Shown: positions 8,746 through 17,559, counted from the first letter of the stretch. The stretch: DNA of 63,520 nt from CG2-30-44-17 sp964344725 (GCA_964344725.1 CAYFOI010000004.1:1-63520), one strand, 5' to 3'. Notes: generated by a model not told the origin, from the sequence alone. Made by a program: numbers and translations.

Positions 8746-9099
8746 ATGGCAAAATTCGAACTACAACCAGATGAAAACTTAATCAAAGAAGAAACAGCAA
8801 TCTACATTAAAAACAAAATCATCGTACAACCTGGAAGAATGTACCTCACTACCAAGAGACTCGTATTTATCAAGAGCTATAATTACCTATTCGGCCTCAT
8901 AGGCCTCTTATTTAAAACACTTAGGGGAGGAATCCTATTCGACATACCTCTCAAAGATATAATCCAGTACGAAAACGCTAAATACGGCATCAACAAAAAA
9001 GTCCTCGGCCTAAAACTACAGGACGGCCGCGAACCCAAATTCGTACTCTCATCAAAATACGAAGAGTGGGAACAGGCGCTTAAATCAGCCGGGAAATAA
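8746..9099 (+). CDS. GRAM/PH-like domain protein
   Basis: A 117-residue protein with the GRAM/bacterial PH signature: ENLIKEETA, GRMYLTTKRLVFIKS, a hydrophobic stretch NYLFGLIGLLF, DIPLKDI and a terminal helix EEWEQALKSA. The family is generally peripheral to membranes; the precise role is unknown. It sits 9 nt after nadB and is probably cotranscribed. No transmembrane helix or signal peptide is certain, since the hydrophobic stretch is short. Confidence 0.75.
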   Translation: MAKFELQPDENLIKEETAIYIKNKIIVQPGRMYLTTKRLVFIKSYNYLFGLIGLLFKTLRGGILFDIPLKDIIQYENAKYGINKKVLGLKLQDGREPKFVLSSKYEEWEQALKSAGK

Positions 9100-9159
9100 A
9101 CTAAACAAATCTCTCAAAGAAAAATGCATGTGGCGAATAAACATCTGCCATGCTCCTAT

Positions 9160-9174
9160 TTCGACAAAGTCGAA
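9160..9174. terminator. short hairpin between convergent genes
   Basis: TTCGAC-AAA-GTCGAA, a 6-bp stem between the GRAM gene (+) and prfA (-). There is no convincing T-run on either strand, so intrinsic termination is uncertain. Confidence 0.35.
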
Positions 9175-9192
9175 GAAGAAGGCACCAGCCGT

Positions 9193-10272
9193 TTATGAGC
9201 CAGATGCCATTTTTCGAGCCTGGTCTTCCAAAGTAAGCTTATCCACAATATCCTCAATATACCCATCCATAATCTTAGGCAAATTACTGAAATTTGTCTT
9301 AATTCTGTGATCCGTAACCCTATCTTGAGGAAAATTATAAGTCCTAATCTTATCACTGCGATCTCCTGATCCAATCTGGGCTAAACGCTTTTCTCCAAGC
9401 TCCTTAGCACGTTTCTCCTCCTCAGCAGCATACAAACGAGACCGTAATATCTTCATAGCTTTCGTCTTATTTTTAAGCTGCGACTTTTCATCCTGACAAG
9501 AGACAACAATCCCAGTCGGCTCATGCGTAATACGCACAGCAGAATCAGTAGTATTAACACTTTGCCCTCCACAACCTTGGGAACGGTAAACGTCAATCCG
9601 CAAATCCTCATCTTTAATTTCAATATCAACCTCTTCAGCTTCCGGCAAGACAACAACACTGGCAGCAGAAGTATGCACCCTACCCTGACTCTCAGTAGCA
9701 GGAATACGCTGCACACGATGAACACCACTTTCATACTTCATACGCCCATAAGCATTCTCTCCATCGACCTTAAAAGAAGCTTCTTTAATCCCATGATCAC
9801 TCTCGTTTTTAGAAAGCAGCTCAATCTTGAATCCCTCTCGCTCAGCAAATTTCATATACATACGCATAAGCTCTTCTGCAAATATAGATGCCTCCTCTCC
9901 ACCAGCTCCAGCACGAAGCTCCATAATACAGTTCTTAGAATCGTTAGGATCCTTCGGCAAAAGTTCAACCTTAAGTTCTTCCTCAAGCTCAGGAATACGA
10001 TCTTTAGCTGTTTTAAGTTCCTCTTTAATCATCTCACGCATCTCGTCATCACTTTCAGCCTCAAGCATCTCCTCAGAGTCATCTATCGTCTTAGAGACCT
10101 CCTTAAACTCACGAAAAAGAGCAACAACAACCTCAAGCTCTTTCCTCTTGCGAGCAAGCCTCGTATATTCAGATTGGTTAGAAATCACTTCAGGATCAGC
10201 AAGACTCTTCTCTATTTCAAGAAATTCATCTTCTAGGCTTTGTAATTTTTGCTTTTGTGCGTCGTCTATCAT
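9193..10272 (-). CDS. prfA: peptide chain release factor 1
   Basis: Class I release factor for UAA/UAG. It has the GGQ peptidyl-hydrolysis motif (CGGQSVNTTDSAVRITH), the specificity block GVHRVQRIPATESQGRVHTSA with PAT, and the C-terminal YNFPQDRVTDHRI. Length (359 aa) is standard. Genes here ending in UGA imply that a release factor 2 is encoded elsewhere. Its start codon overlaps the end of prmC by 4 nt, forming the common prfA-prmC pair downstream of rpsU. Confidence 0.97.
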   Translation of the reverse strand: MIDDAQKQKLQSLEDEFLEIEKSLADPEVISNQSEYTRLARKRKELEVVVALFREFKEVSKTIDDSEEMLEAESDDEMREMIKEELKTAKDRIPELEEELKVELLPKDPNDSKNCIMELRAGAGGEEASIFAEELMRMYMKFAEREGFKIELLSKNESDHGIKEASFKVDGENAYGRMKYESGVHRVQRIPATESQGRVHTSAASVVVLPEAEEVDIEIKDEDLRIDVYRSQGCGGQSVNTTDSAVRITHEPTGIVVSCQDEKSQLKNKTKAMKILRSRLYAAEEEKRAKELGEKRLAQIGSGDRSDKIRTYNFPQDRVTDHRIKTNFSNLPKIMDGYIEDIVDKLTLEDQARKMASGS

Positions 10273-11105
10273 ACGAATGTGATTATAAAGTTTCTATCTA
10301 AACCTGACAAATCTTGTTTGATTTCTAAACATGCTTTTGGGAAAAATTCACCTACAAGCTCCTCAAGCGCCTCTGCCTGCAAAAAGCCAAATTCCCCAAG
10401 AATATACTTAGGCTTCATTCCATATTCCCGAATCTGCTTGAACATTTCCTCGTAAAGCCTAAGCCCATCTCTCCCCCCATACAAAGCAACGTCAGGCTCA
10501 TGTTTCGCCACATCATCAGCCACAAAATCAAATTTCTCAGTACCAATATAAGGAAGATTCGCAACTATAATATCAAAATCCAGATCAGAAACAGGCTCAA
10601 GCAGATTCCCACAAAAAACATCCACCCCAGCCTCCAAATCCAAAACATTTTTTCTTGCCACTTCGCAAGCATCTTCACTAACCTCGGTCGCACAAACCTC
10701 AAGCCTATCGGAAGCTTTCGCTAAAGCAGTAGCAATAGCAGAGCATCCCGTCCCCACATCAACAACTTGAATACTTTTTTTGTTCGCAAATTCGCCTTCT
10801 TCGCTTAAACGCAAGACTTCTCCAACCAAAAATTCCGTTTCAGGACGCGGGACAAGAACCCGCGAATCAACATAAAAAGGCAACCCATAAAACTCTTTTT
10901 TACTTATCAAATAAGCCGAAGGCTCACCATCAAGCAAACGAACCCAAAGCTCATGGAAAATTTTCATGTCATCAGAAGAAATTTCCTCATCAGCATGAGC
11001 AACAACCCACTCTTTCTTCTTCTCTAGAATATGCGCCAAAAGCACTTCCGCTTCGAGAAGCTTTTTGTCATTTTTCGCCTTGTTGAGAACTTCAAAAATT
11101 TTCAT
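10269..11105 (-). CDS. prmC: release factor glutamine methyltransferase
   Basis: SAM-dependent N5-glutamine methyltransferase that modifies the GGQ glutamine of release factors. Motifs: VPRPETE near residue 85, VVDVGTGCSAIA as the SAM-binding loop, and the catalytic tetrapeptide NLPY (in IIVANLPYIG) where most family members have NPPY. The 278-residue length is typical. It is translationally coupled to prfA by a 4-nt overlap. The spacer to rpsU contains a heptamer array. Confidence 0.93.
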   Translation of the reverse strand: MKIFEVLNKAKNDKKLLEAEVLLAHILEKKKEWVVAHADEEISSDDMKIFHELWVRLLDGEPSAYLISKKEFYGLPFYVDSRVLVPRPETEFLVGEVLRLSEEGEFANKKSIQVVDVGTGCSAIATALAKASDRLEVCATEVSEDACEVARKNVLDLEAGVDVFCGNLLEPVSDLDFDIIVANLPYIGTEKFDFVADDVAKHEPDVALYGGRDGLRLYEEMFKQIREYGMKPKYILGEFGFLQAEALEELVGEFFPKACLEIKQDLSGLDRNFIITFV

Positions 11106-11115
11106 AACAAAAAAT

Positions 11116-11148
11116 CTACTAGCTACAAGCTACCACCTACAAGCCAAG
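11116..11148 (+). repeat. heptamer array between rpsU and prmC
   Basis: Units CTACTAG, CTACAAG, CTACCAC, CTACAAG, then CCAAG. The CTA-type strand is plus although both flanking genes are minus, so array polarity does not depend on gene direction here. The unit is nearly the same as in the array inside priA. Confidence 0.75.
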
Positions 11149-11361
11149 CTAATAATGCTTCTTCTTAGCACGTTCTCTTCTATAACGCTCACTAACAACA
11201 GCATATTCTCTCTGTTGTCTCTTACTTCGATCTTTTACTCTGAATTTTCGCTTCTTAGATTCCATAAGAACGCGACTCTTCGACATAACTTTTTTGAAAA
11301 TATTAACAAGTCTATCGTTAGAAACCTTTTTGTTACTCTTACGTTTCTTTACACCAATCAT
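11149..11361 (-). CDS. rpsU: 30S ribosomal protein bS21
   Basis: A 70-residue basic protein matching bS21: a helix with LVNIFKKVMSKSRVL, then KRKFRVKDRSKRQQREYA and a basic C-terminus. bS21 sits near the 3' end of 16S rRNA on the 30S platform and influences access to the anti-Shine-Dalgarno sequence. This is the only gene in the window with an obvious strong ribosome-binding site. It is first in the rpsU-prmC-prfA group. Confidence 0.93.
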   Translation of the reverse strand: MIGVKKRKSNKKVSNDRLVNIFKKVMSKSRVLMESKKRKFRVKDRSKRQQREYAVVSERYRRERAKKKHY

Positions 11362-11372
11362 AGGTAATCAAG

Positions 11373-11382
11373 CCTCCTTTCT
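11373..11382 (-). promoter_or_regulatory. strong Shine-Dalgarno site of rpsU
   Basis: On the minus strand AGAAAGGAGG lies 11 nt before the rpsU ATG. No comparable match was seen in the ~20 nt before the other assigned starts. Confidence 0.8.
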
Positions 11383-11468
11383 GAATTTTAAGTGATACAA
11401 AGCAGAGTAAGTCTACTAAAATAGTCCTTAAAGTCAATGGGGTTTTACTTTGTTTTATACAAAGACAA

Positions 11469-11780
11469 CTAATCGAATTTCTTGAGGACCTTTTTGAAAA
11501 ACTTCATAACATCATGTGAAAGCGCATAAACCTCATCCTCGATAACACGAAATATTGCACAATCGAATTCATCCTCATCATGGACATCTTCTTGAAGAAT
11601 CCAATGATCACCTTCCATCTTCTGAAATAGGTATGTCGCAACACCTTCAGCCTTTTTATTTAACTCCTTAAGCGTCTGCCTAAACTCCTTTAAAGTAGAC
11701 ACAAACAGGTCTTTCGAAGGATCTAATACTCCTTCGAAAACAAGTTCATCATCCTCATTGAAATCACAATATATATCCAT
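11469..11780 (-). CDS. hypothetical acidic protein
   Basis: A 103-residue soluble acidic protein with no signal peptide (MDIYCDFNEDDELVFEG) and a basic C-terminal end (MKFFKKVLKKFD). I recognise no family. Its own promoter is visible upstream, with a TATAAT -10 and a -35 lying in the loop of the preceding gene's terminator, which supports expression as a separate unit. Confidence 0.6.
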   Translation of the reverse strand: MDIYCDFNEDDELVFEGVLDPSKDLFVSTLKEFRQTLKELNKKAEGVATYLFQKMEGDHWILQEDVHDEDEFDCAIFRVIEDEVYALSHDVMKFFKKVLKKFD

Positions 11781-11806
11781 GATTTTTGCATTTTTTACAT
11801 CTGTTA

Positions 11807-11835
11807 ATTATAACACAAAAAAAGCCCCGCTTCAA
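11807..11835 (-). promoter_or_regulatory. sigma-70-like promoter overlapping a terminator
   Basis: Minus-strand -10 TATAAT at 11807-11812 and -35 TTGAAG at 11830-11835, spacer 17 nt, reading into the 11469-11780 gene. The -35 box is within the hairpin of the terminator at 11821-11845. Confidence 0.6.
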
Positions 11836-11845
11836 GCGGGGCTTT
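11821..11845 (-). terminator. intrinsic terminator after the 11919-12317 lipoprotein gene
   Basis: AAAGCCCCGC with a 5-nt loop and perfect 10-bp complement. On the minus strand the stem is followed by TTTTTTT-rich sequence before TGTG. Confidence 0.88.
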
Positions 11846-11918
11846 AAAGAGTTTTGAACATTCATGAGCGATCTTGGCCGATTAGGCACAGGAAAGAAAT
11901 AAATCCTTTAAAACTCTC

Positions 11919-12317
11919 CTATTCAGTGAAGTAGAATCCAACCAACTTCCACTCATCACCAACCTCCATGAAATAGACCTCAATAGGATAGTAATATCCG
12001 TAAGAATCATACCAATTACCAATCAAAGTCTGAATTGTATAACCATCTTCTTCACTGTATTCAAACCCAGATGACTGAAAATCAATATAAGTATCAAGTT
12101 CAGCCAAATCTACAAGCTCAACAAACTCATCATAAGATGTATAGTCCTTGAATGCATCTCCAGTAAACTCATAAGCTTCTTCAACCTGACCATCCGCAAT
12201 CATCTGGAAAAACTCACGAGCGATATCGCCAGTCTCACCAAGCCCAAAACACCCAGAAACAAATAACAAGCCTGAAACAAGAACCGCAACTAAACCTGTC
12301 TTAAATATTTTACTCAT
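11919..12317 (-). CDS. lipoprotein, NTF2/DUF4864-like
   Basis: A 132-residue predicted lipoprotein with signal peptide MSKIFKTGLVAVLVSGLLFVSGC (lipobox FVSGC). The mature part (ARE-FFQMIADGQVEEAYEFTG ... EVGDEWKLVGFYF) resembles small NTF2-like or DUF4864-type extracytoplasmic domains with a terminal WKL strand. It is a paralogue of the next gene (12338-12781), which ends GDEWKVSVF. The two are 20 nt apart and codirectional and end at a strong terminator. Ligand or partner is unknown. Confidence 0.75.
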   Translation of the reverse strand: MSKIFKTGLVAVLVSGLLFVSGCFGLGETGDIAREFFQMIADGQVEEAYEFTGDAFKDYTSYDEFVELVDLAELDTYIDFQSSGFEYSEEDGYTIQTLIGNWYDSYGYYYPIEVYFMEVGDEWKLVGFYFTE

Positions 12318-12337
12318 AAAAGATAAAGGTTAATTTA

Positions 12338-12781
12338 TTAATAAATCATCTGGAAAACAGAGACCTTCCATTCATCCCCAACTTGTTCCCATGTCATATC
12401 AAAATCTAAAGTTTCTCCTCCTGAATAAACAAAAGTAACAACCAAAACATTGTCATTTTGTTCAACAATTTCAGAGCTAGCATAATCAGACAGCTGCATC
12501 ATAGAGACAATCATAACAAATTCATCCATAGCATAAGTAGCCTGATATTCAGAAGTCATCATGTCATAAGCAGCTTGCCCACCTTCTTCAGAGAAAGCCT
12601 TGAAAAAAGTATCAACAAGCTCAGCATAATCAACCTCAGAAGACTCCTCAGCAACCTCTTCTTCAACAACTTCATCCTCTATAACAACATCAGTGTCTTC
12701 CACTTCAGAAGTGCAACCAAATGAGAATGTCAACAAGAACAAAGCCGAAACAGCAATCAATCGTTTAAACATAGAAAACAA
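12338..12781 (-). CDS. lipoprotein, NTF2-like paralogue
   Basis: A 147-residue lipoprotein: hydrophobic signal with lipobox SFGC, an acidic Glu/Val linker (VIEDEVVEEEVAEES), then a domain similar to the downstream neighbour (DTFFKAFSEEGGQAAYDMMTSEY ... VGDEWKVSVFQ). Translation could start at the first ATG (12781) or three codons later at MFKRLIAV, which gives a cleaner signal. The pair probably arose by gene duplication. No specific function is recognised. Confidence 0.72.
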   Translation of the reverse strand: MFSMFKRLIAVSALFLLTFSFGCTSEVEDTDVVIEDEVVEEEVAEESSEVDYAELVDTFFKAFSEEGGQAAYDMMTSEYQATYAMDEFVMIVSMMQLSDYASSEIVEQNDNVLVVTFVYSGGETLDFDMTWEQVGDEWKVSVFQMIY

Positions 12782-12835
12782 ATTAGTGTTTATTTTTATA
12801 TATATTTAAGGGTGTTATTGCAATCACCAACACTT

Positions 12836-12866
12836 TCAATTCCAAGTTCCTAACTCCTCAGTTAAA
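12836..12866 (-). repeat. short inverted-repeat element, family B, at the gyrB stop
   Basis: On the minus strand: TTTAACTGAGGAGTTAGG then AACTTGGAATTG, starting on the gyrB stop codon. It matches the hairpins after ruvA and after the 59913-61478 gene. Confidence 0.6.
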
Positions 12867-14769
12867 TATCCAAATTCTTCACCTTCTTAGCATGAGTTTG
12901 AATGAATTTCTTTCGAGGCAAAACTTCAGAACCCATAAGCGTATCAAAAACCTTGTCAGCTCTCTCAGCATCATCAATGGTAACACGCAACATACTACGT
13001 CTATCAGGATCCATTGTTGTCTCCCAAAGCTGTTCAGGATTCATCTCACCAAGACCTTTATAACGTTGAACCGAAATCTTTTTATCAGAATTATAAGTCT
13101 TCATTATCTCTTCCTTCTCCTCATCATGATAAGCATAAGCCATCTTGCTACCCTGAGAAACCTTGTACAAAGGTGGCTGAGCTATATAAAGATGTCCTCT
13201 CTCAATAAGAGGTTTGAAATAACGGAAGAAAAGAGTCAAAAGTAGCGTCCTAATATGAGCACCATCCACATCCGCATCCGTCATAATTACAACTTTGTTA
13301 TAGCGAAGCTTCTCGACATCAAAAGTCTCACCAACCCCAACACCAAGCGCAATAATAAGCGCCTTGATTTCATTATTAGCCAAAATTTTATCAAGCCTAG
13401 CCTGCTCAACATTAAGGATCTTACCTCTAAGCGGTAAAATCGCCTGAAACTCACGATTACGACCTTGCTTAGCAGATCCACCCGCAGAATCACCCTCCAC
13501 AATGAAGAGTTCAGCCGAATCAGCATCCTTGGTCGAACAATCCGCAAGCTTACCAGGTAACGTCATCCCCTCGAGAGCACCTTTCCTAATAACGGTATCT
13601 CTAGCAGCACGCGCAGCAAGACGAGCTCTCGCAGCAAGTGCACACTTGCCTACAACACCACGACCTTCCGATGGATGTTCTTCGAGAAACTGCATAAACG
13701 CTTCTCCAAAAACTGACTCAACAGCAGTCCTCATTTCAGCATTACCAAGCTTACTTTTTGTCTGCCCTTCAAACTGAGGATCAGCAAGTTTAACAGATAT
13801 AATCGCCGTAAGACCTTCACGCACATCATCAGAAGTCAAATTGCCATCTTTTTCCTTAAGAAGTTCGTTCTTACGAGCATACGAATTCACAACTCTAGTA
13901 AGCGCACTTCGAAAACCAGTCAGATGCATACCACCTTCCGTCGTATGAATGTTATTCGCAAAAGTATAAACAGTCTCTTGGAAAGCCTGAGTATATTGAA
14001 GAGCAACTTCGACAACACCCTCAGGAATTTCTTTCTCAATATAAACAATCTCGCTGCCAAGAGCGTCTTTATTTTTATTAATGTGTCTAACATAAGACTT
14101 AATACCACCTTCAAAATGGAACTGATATTTTTTGTCCTCTCTCTCATCAACAACCTTAATAGTCACACCCTTAGTTAAATACGCCTGCTGACGCAGCCTG
14201 TTCATAATAATCTCCCACTTAAACTCAACAGAATCAAATATTTCTGGATCAGGAACAAAAGATATCTTAGTTCCAGTACGATCTGTCTTACCAGTAACTT
14301 TTAAATCACAAAGCGCATCACCACGGCTATATTCTTGAAAATGCACCTTACCATCACGATAAACCTCAGCTTTCAAATTAGTAGAAAGAGCATTAACAAC
14401 AGATACACCAACACCATGAAGACCACCAGAAACCTTATATCCACCACCTTCACCAAACTTACCTCCAGCATGAAGAACTGTAAGCACAGTCTCAAGCGCT
14501 GACTTCCCAGTACGCGAGTGCTTATCAACCGGGATACCACGACCATCATCATCTACAGAAAGTGACCCATCAGCATGAATTGTCACAATTATATTCTGAC
14601 AATGCCCACCCATCGCTTCATCAATAGCGTTATCAACAATCTCCCAAATTAGATGATGCAAACCTGCAACATCTGTTGTACCGATATACATTCCAGGACG
14701 CTTACGCACAGCCTGCAAACCTTCCAGTACTGTAATATTATCAGCACTATATCCTTTCTTAGCAGCCAT
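12862..14769 (-). CDS. gyrB: DNA gyrase subunit B
   Basis: ATPase subunit of the type IIA topoisomerase. The start at MAAKKGYSADNITVLEGLQAV is preferred; the open frame extends 18 residues further but gyrase homology begins here. ATP-binding motifs: EIVDNAIDEAMGG, DDGRGIPVD, GGLHGVGVSVVNAL. The Toprim region has FIVEGDSAGGSAKQGRNREFQ, PLRGKILNVE and MTDADVDGAHIRTLLLT, and the tail has QRYKGLGEMNPEQLWETTM. Length 635 aa is typical of the short, Gram-positive-like form. gyrA is on the opposite strand about 10 kb away. Confidence 0.97.
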   Translation of the reverse strand: MAAKKGYSADNITVLEGLQAVRKRPGMYIGTTDVAGLHHLIWEIVDNAIDEAMGGHCQNIIVTIHADGSLSVDDDGRGIPVDKHSRTGKSALETVLTVLHAGGKFGEGGGYKVSGGLHGVGVSVVNALSTNLKAEVYRDGKVHFQEYSRGDALCDLKVTGKTDRTGTKISFVPDPEIFDSVEFKWEIIMNRLRQQAYLTKGVTIKVVDEREDKKYQFHFEGGIKSYVRHINKNKDALGSEIVYIEKEIPEGVVEVALQYTQAFQETVYTFANNIHTTEGGMHLTGFRSALTRVVNSYARKNELLKEKDGNLTSDDVREGLTAIISVKLADPQFEGQTKSKLGNAEMRTAVESVFGEAFMQFLEEHPSEGRGVVGKCALAARARLAARAARDTVIRKGALEGMTLPGKLADCSTKDADSAELFIVEGDSAGGSAKQGRNREFQAILPLRGKILNVEQARLDKILANNEIKALIIALGVGVGETFDVEKLRYNKVVIMTDADVDGAHIRTLLLTLFFRYFKPLIERGHLYIAQPPLYKVSQGSKMAYAYHDEEKEEIMKTYNSDKKISVQRYKGLGEMNPEQLWETTMDPDRRSMLRVTIDDAERADKVFDTLMGSEVLPRKKFIQTHAKKVKNLDI

Positions 14770-14813
14770 ATTTGATTTTAGTTTAAGTTTAAAGGCAAAA
14801 ATAGACCGGCGGT

Positions 14814-14819
14814 ATTCTA
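14814..14819 (-). promoter_or_regulatory. possible extended -10 for gyrB
   Basis: Minus-strand TGTGCTAGAAT, an extended -10-like sequence about 45 nt before the gyrB start. No convincing -35 was seen. Confidence 0.35.
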
Positions 14820-14849
14820 GCACAGGAACCCCAAAAAATAAAAAACAAC

Positions 14850-17171
14850 TTACTCAACCAACACCTCGGAAACAACATCCTCAAGCTCCGCAACATCATA
14901 CTCCCCCTCCACCTCATCACCATTTACAGAGAGCCCTGTAATCAAATCTTCACTCGCCCACACAGTAAAATCAACCGTAGCATTACCAATTTCAATCTCC
15001 TCCAAACCAAATAAATCTTCACCAACATCAACAGATACAACATTCGACTCAGAAACATTGATATCAAACTCACCCAAATAATCTATAAGAAGCGATATTG
15101 CATACTCCTCCGAATAACTCCAATCACTACTACTACCATTACTACTACCACTACCCTCACTATCCACACTACTACTACCATTACTACCACCAACTAACCC
15201 TCCAAGCACCTCCCCCAAACTACTCAGATGAACACCAGTAGTAAAACTCACACCCTCCGCCTGTAAATCATACACCAGCTCACTTTCTCGATCATACTTA
15301 GCTTCAAAAGCAATGCCATCAACTTCACCACCCTGAATTTCAAAAAGCCTATAACTACTATCACCCACAGAAACCACCGCAGTATAAGAAACATCGAAAG
15401 AATCCAAAGCAGCATAAACAATTTGCTTAGCCTCACTCAAAGTCAAATCACCCTCTTCAGAAGACCCCAAATGCAAGCTTTGCAAATAAGCCTTAAGCTC
15501 TTCCACATCCTGTTCTTTTTGCAAAAACTCTTCGAAATTCTCTTCAAAGCTACCACCCAAACTAGAATATTCAACAGAGTTGATAAATTGAGTAACAAGC
15601 CACCCTTCTTCAATTTCAGTCTCATAATAAGAAAGCACCGCAGCTTCAGAAGCAATTTCATCAAGCAACAACTCAGCACCATCAAGAAGCATAATCATCA
15701 AATCGGTTGCATCATCTACATCAATACCATTAACAGCAAGTAAGTCTTCAATTTGATTAACAACTTTTATTTTACTAGCGACAAAAGCTTGCCTTTCTTC
15801 ATCAAGATCAGTACCAGATATAGCTACACGAAATACAGCCTGCTCAAACTCCTCCAAAAGCGAAAAATAATCAGCTTCATAAAACCCATCTTCTTTCAAA
15901 AACAAAACAGCAAGAAGCTCCCTTTCCTCGCTAACATCCTTCCTAAACTGCGAAAGATCAGTCACAGACATTCCTAAGAAATCCCACCAACCTCTCTCGT
16001 AATCCTCAAAAGCAGCCTTAGCCGAAGCCGTTTCCCCATCATTAACCAAATCATACATCTCTGAAAGCATCTGCCTAAGAACAATAAGCTCACCCTCATC
16101 CGTATCACCATAAAGAAGATTTCTTAAATAAGACTTAATAGGATAAAGATCATCCCCATATAAAGAATTATTAAGAACAACATTCAAATAGTTAAGATAA
16201 GACTTATAATCCTCACCTACAACACTCCCTTCTTCAAGAAGGACAAGCTTCTCAAGAGCCTCATCCTCCTCACCTTTCACACTCAAATAAAGAGCCTGAT
16301 TCAAATATTTAAGCGTATCTTGCTCAGCAAACTCTTGTTTTTTAGTTTCGGAAAAAGTCAAATACTCCCTCAAAAAATCAACAACATCACTGACAAAAGA
16401 ATACTCATCAGAACCTTCCATGTAAGTACCATAATTTTGCCTCACAAGAGATTCAAAATCAGAAAGCAAATTCCTATACCTAGAATCATCTTCAGCCGCA
16501 TAACCATCCCAAAAAGAAAGCCACTCATCATCAGTCACACTATAGAAAGGATACTCCTTAACAAGCTTTGCATATCTAAGATCAGAAACAACAGAAGTAA
16601 CCGAACCACTAATAAGCTCGACGTAATATCCCTCCGGCAACAGATAACTATTTAAAGAGTTCCCCTCGTCATCCAAAAAATGGACCCTCAAAGGATGTTT
16701 ATAAGCATAAGCAAAAATATCATCCCCAACTTTCCCCACATAATAATACCCGTCAACATTTTGAAACATAAAATCACCAGCAACAACCATAGGATCAAGC
16801 ACTCCACCCATATTAGAAACCCACAAACCACCTTCGGTAATATCCATAGACACAGTATAAAAACCATCTTCCTCTAAAATCTCACCAACTTCGAAAGCAC
16901 TCCCTTCAACAAAACGCATAACATCTATCCCATCAAAAACAGCTTCAAGATCACCGTTTGCAGCTTCATAACTTTCCTCAGAAAACTTCTGACCATCACC
17001 CATAACAGCACTAATTTTTAGCTCCGTCTCTACATCAATGGTTTTTAAAAAAGTAACCCAAAAAAACAAAACAAACAAAAACCCAGCGACTATAAAAAAC
17101 ATCAGAAACCTAACCAGAAGAGACCAATTAAAACTACGCCCAGAACTCTTAGGAGACAAATCGTCCGCCAT
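14850..17171 (-). CDS. large membrane-anchored extracytoplasmic protein, unknown function
   Basis: A 773-residue protein with a short cytoplasmic N-terminus, one transmembrane helix (about residues 17-46, FLMFFIVAGFLFVLFFWV) and a long acidic exterior part. The exterior is largely helical in the middle (many EE/LL-rich stretches, e.g. KLVLLEEGSVVGEDYKSYLNYL). A Ser/Gly/Asn linker lies near residue 670, followed by two similar small domains around it (TLSEAKQIVYAALDSFDVSYT and EEYAISLLIDYLGEFDINVSESN), which suggests a C-terminal duplication. I recognise no catalytic motif. It lies upstream of gyrB on the same strand, 80 nt away. A surface or envelope role is inferred from topology only. Confidence 0.7.
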   Translation of the reverse strand: MADDLSPKSSGRSFNWSLLVRFLMFFIVAGFLFVLFFWVTFLKTIDVETELKISAVMGDGQKFSEESYEAANGDLEAVFDGIDVMRFVEGSAFEVGEILEEDGFYTVSMDITEGGLWVSNMGGVLDPMVVAGDFMFQNVDGYYYVGKVGDDIFAYAYKHPLRVHFLDDEGNSLNSYLLPEGYYVELISGSVTSVVSDLRYAKLVKEYPFYSVTDDEWLSFWDGYAAEDDSRYRNLLSDFESLVRQNYGTYMEGSDEYSFVSDVVDFLREYLTFSETKKQEFAEQDTLKYLNQALYLSVKGEEDEALEKLVLLEEGSVVGEDYKSYLNYLNVVLNNSLYGDDLYPIKSYLRNLLYGDTDEGELIVLRQMLSEMYDLVNDGETASAKAAFEDYERGWWDFLGMSVTDLSQFRKDVSEERELLAVLFLKEDGFYEADYFSLLEEFEQAVFRVAISGTDLDEERQAFVASKIKVVNQIEDLLAVNGIDVDDATDLMIMLLDGAELLLDEIASEAAVLSYYETEIEEGWLVTQFINSVEYSSLGGSFEENFEEFLQKEQDVEELKAYLQSLHLGSSEEGDLTLSEAKQIVYAALDSFDVSYTAVVSVGDSSYRLFEIQGGEVDGIAFEAKYDRESELVYDLQAEGVSFTTGVHLSSLGEVLGGLVGGSNGSSSVDSEGSGSSNGSSSDWSYSEEYAISLLIDYLGEFDINVSESNVVSVDVGEDLFGLEEIEIGNATVDFTVWASEDLITGLSVNGDEVEGEYDVAELEDVVSEVLVE

Positions 17172-17559
17172 TACATATGAATTTTATTTTTATGAACTCT
17201 CTGAGAAATATAACATTGTCACGAAATTTTATCCATTTTTAGCGAAACTTGCGAAGAGCAACGAAGTCGTATCAGATTGCGATACGACAAGGAGTTCTGG
17301 GTAAGTTGCAGCAAAAATTATAAAATTGCAGTAGGTGTTATATTTTTTAGAGAGTTCTCATTTCTAAATGAGATTATAACATCGAAACAGCACAAGACAT
17401 ACAATTTTTTAGTATCTAGTATCTTGTATTTAGCACTCCACAACTCTAGATACTAGATACAAAATACTAAATACTAGATACTAAACTGGATACCATTCTC
17501 CCATTGCGAAACAATGCCAAATAAGATATAAGCCTTAAGCAACTTTAACCCAAAAAAAC
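17172..17559. other. 388-bp intergenic region between divergent genes
   Basis: Divergent spacer between the large membrane protein (-) and the SLH-S41 gene (+). It holds an 8-bp hairpin (GTCGTATC 17266-17273 with GATACGAC 17281-17288), direct repeats of TTGCAG, and at 17411-17489 a heptamer array with an inverted partial copy. No convincing small ORF was seen. Promoters for both genes are expected here, but none stood out clearly. Confidence 0.6.
17411..17489. repeat. inverted pair of heptamer arrays
   Basis: 17448-17489 reads AGATACT, AGATACA, AAATACT, AAATACT, AGATACT, AAACTGG. 17411-17433 is a reverse-complement array of the same unit. A CTCCACAACT box lies between them, so the locus could fold as a long imperfect hairpin. 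Confidence 0.8.

Noticed and set aside
9523..10236. 237-codon open frame on the plus strand
   Set aside because: Antisense to prfA; no start context or protein-like features.
15121..15210. ACTACTACC-rich stretch that looks like an array
   Set aside because: It is the antisense of a Ser/Gly/Asn linker in the 773-residue protein; the period is not clearly 7.
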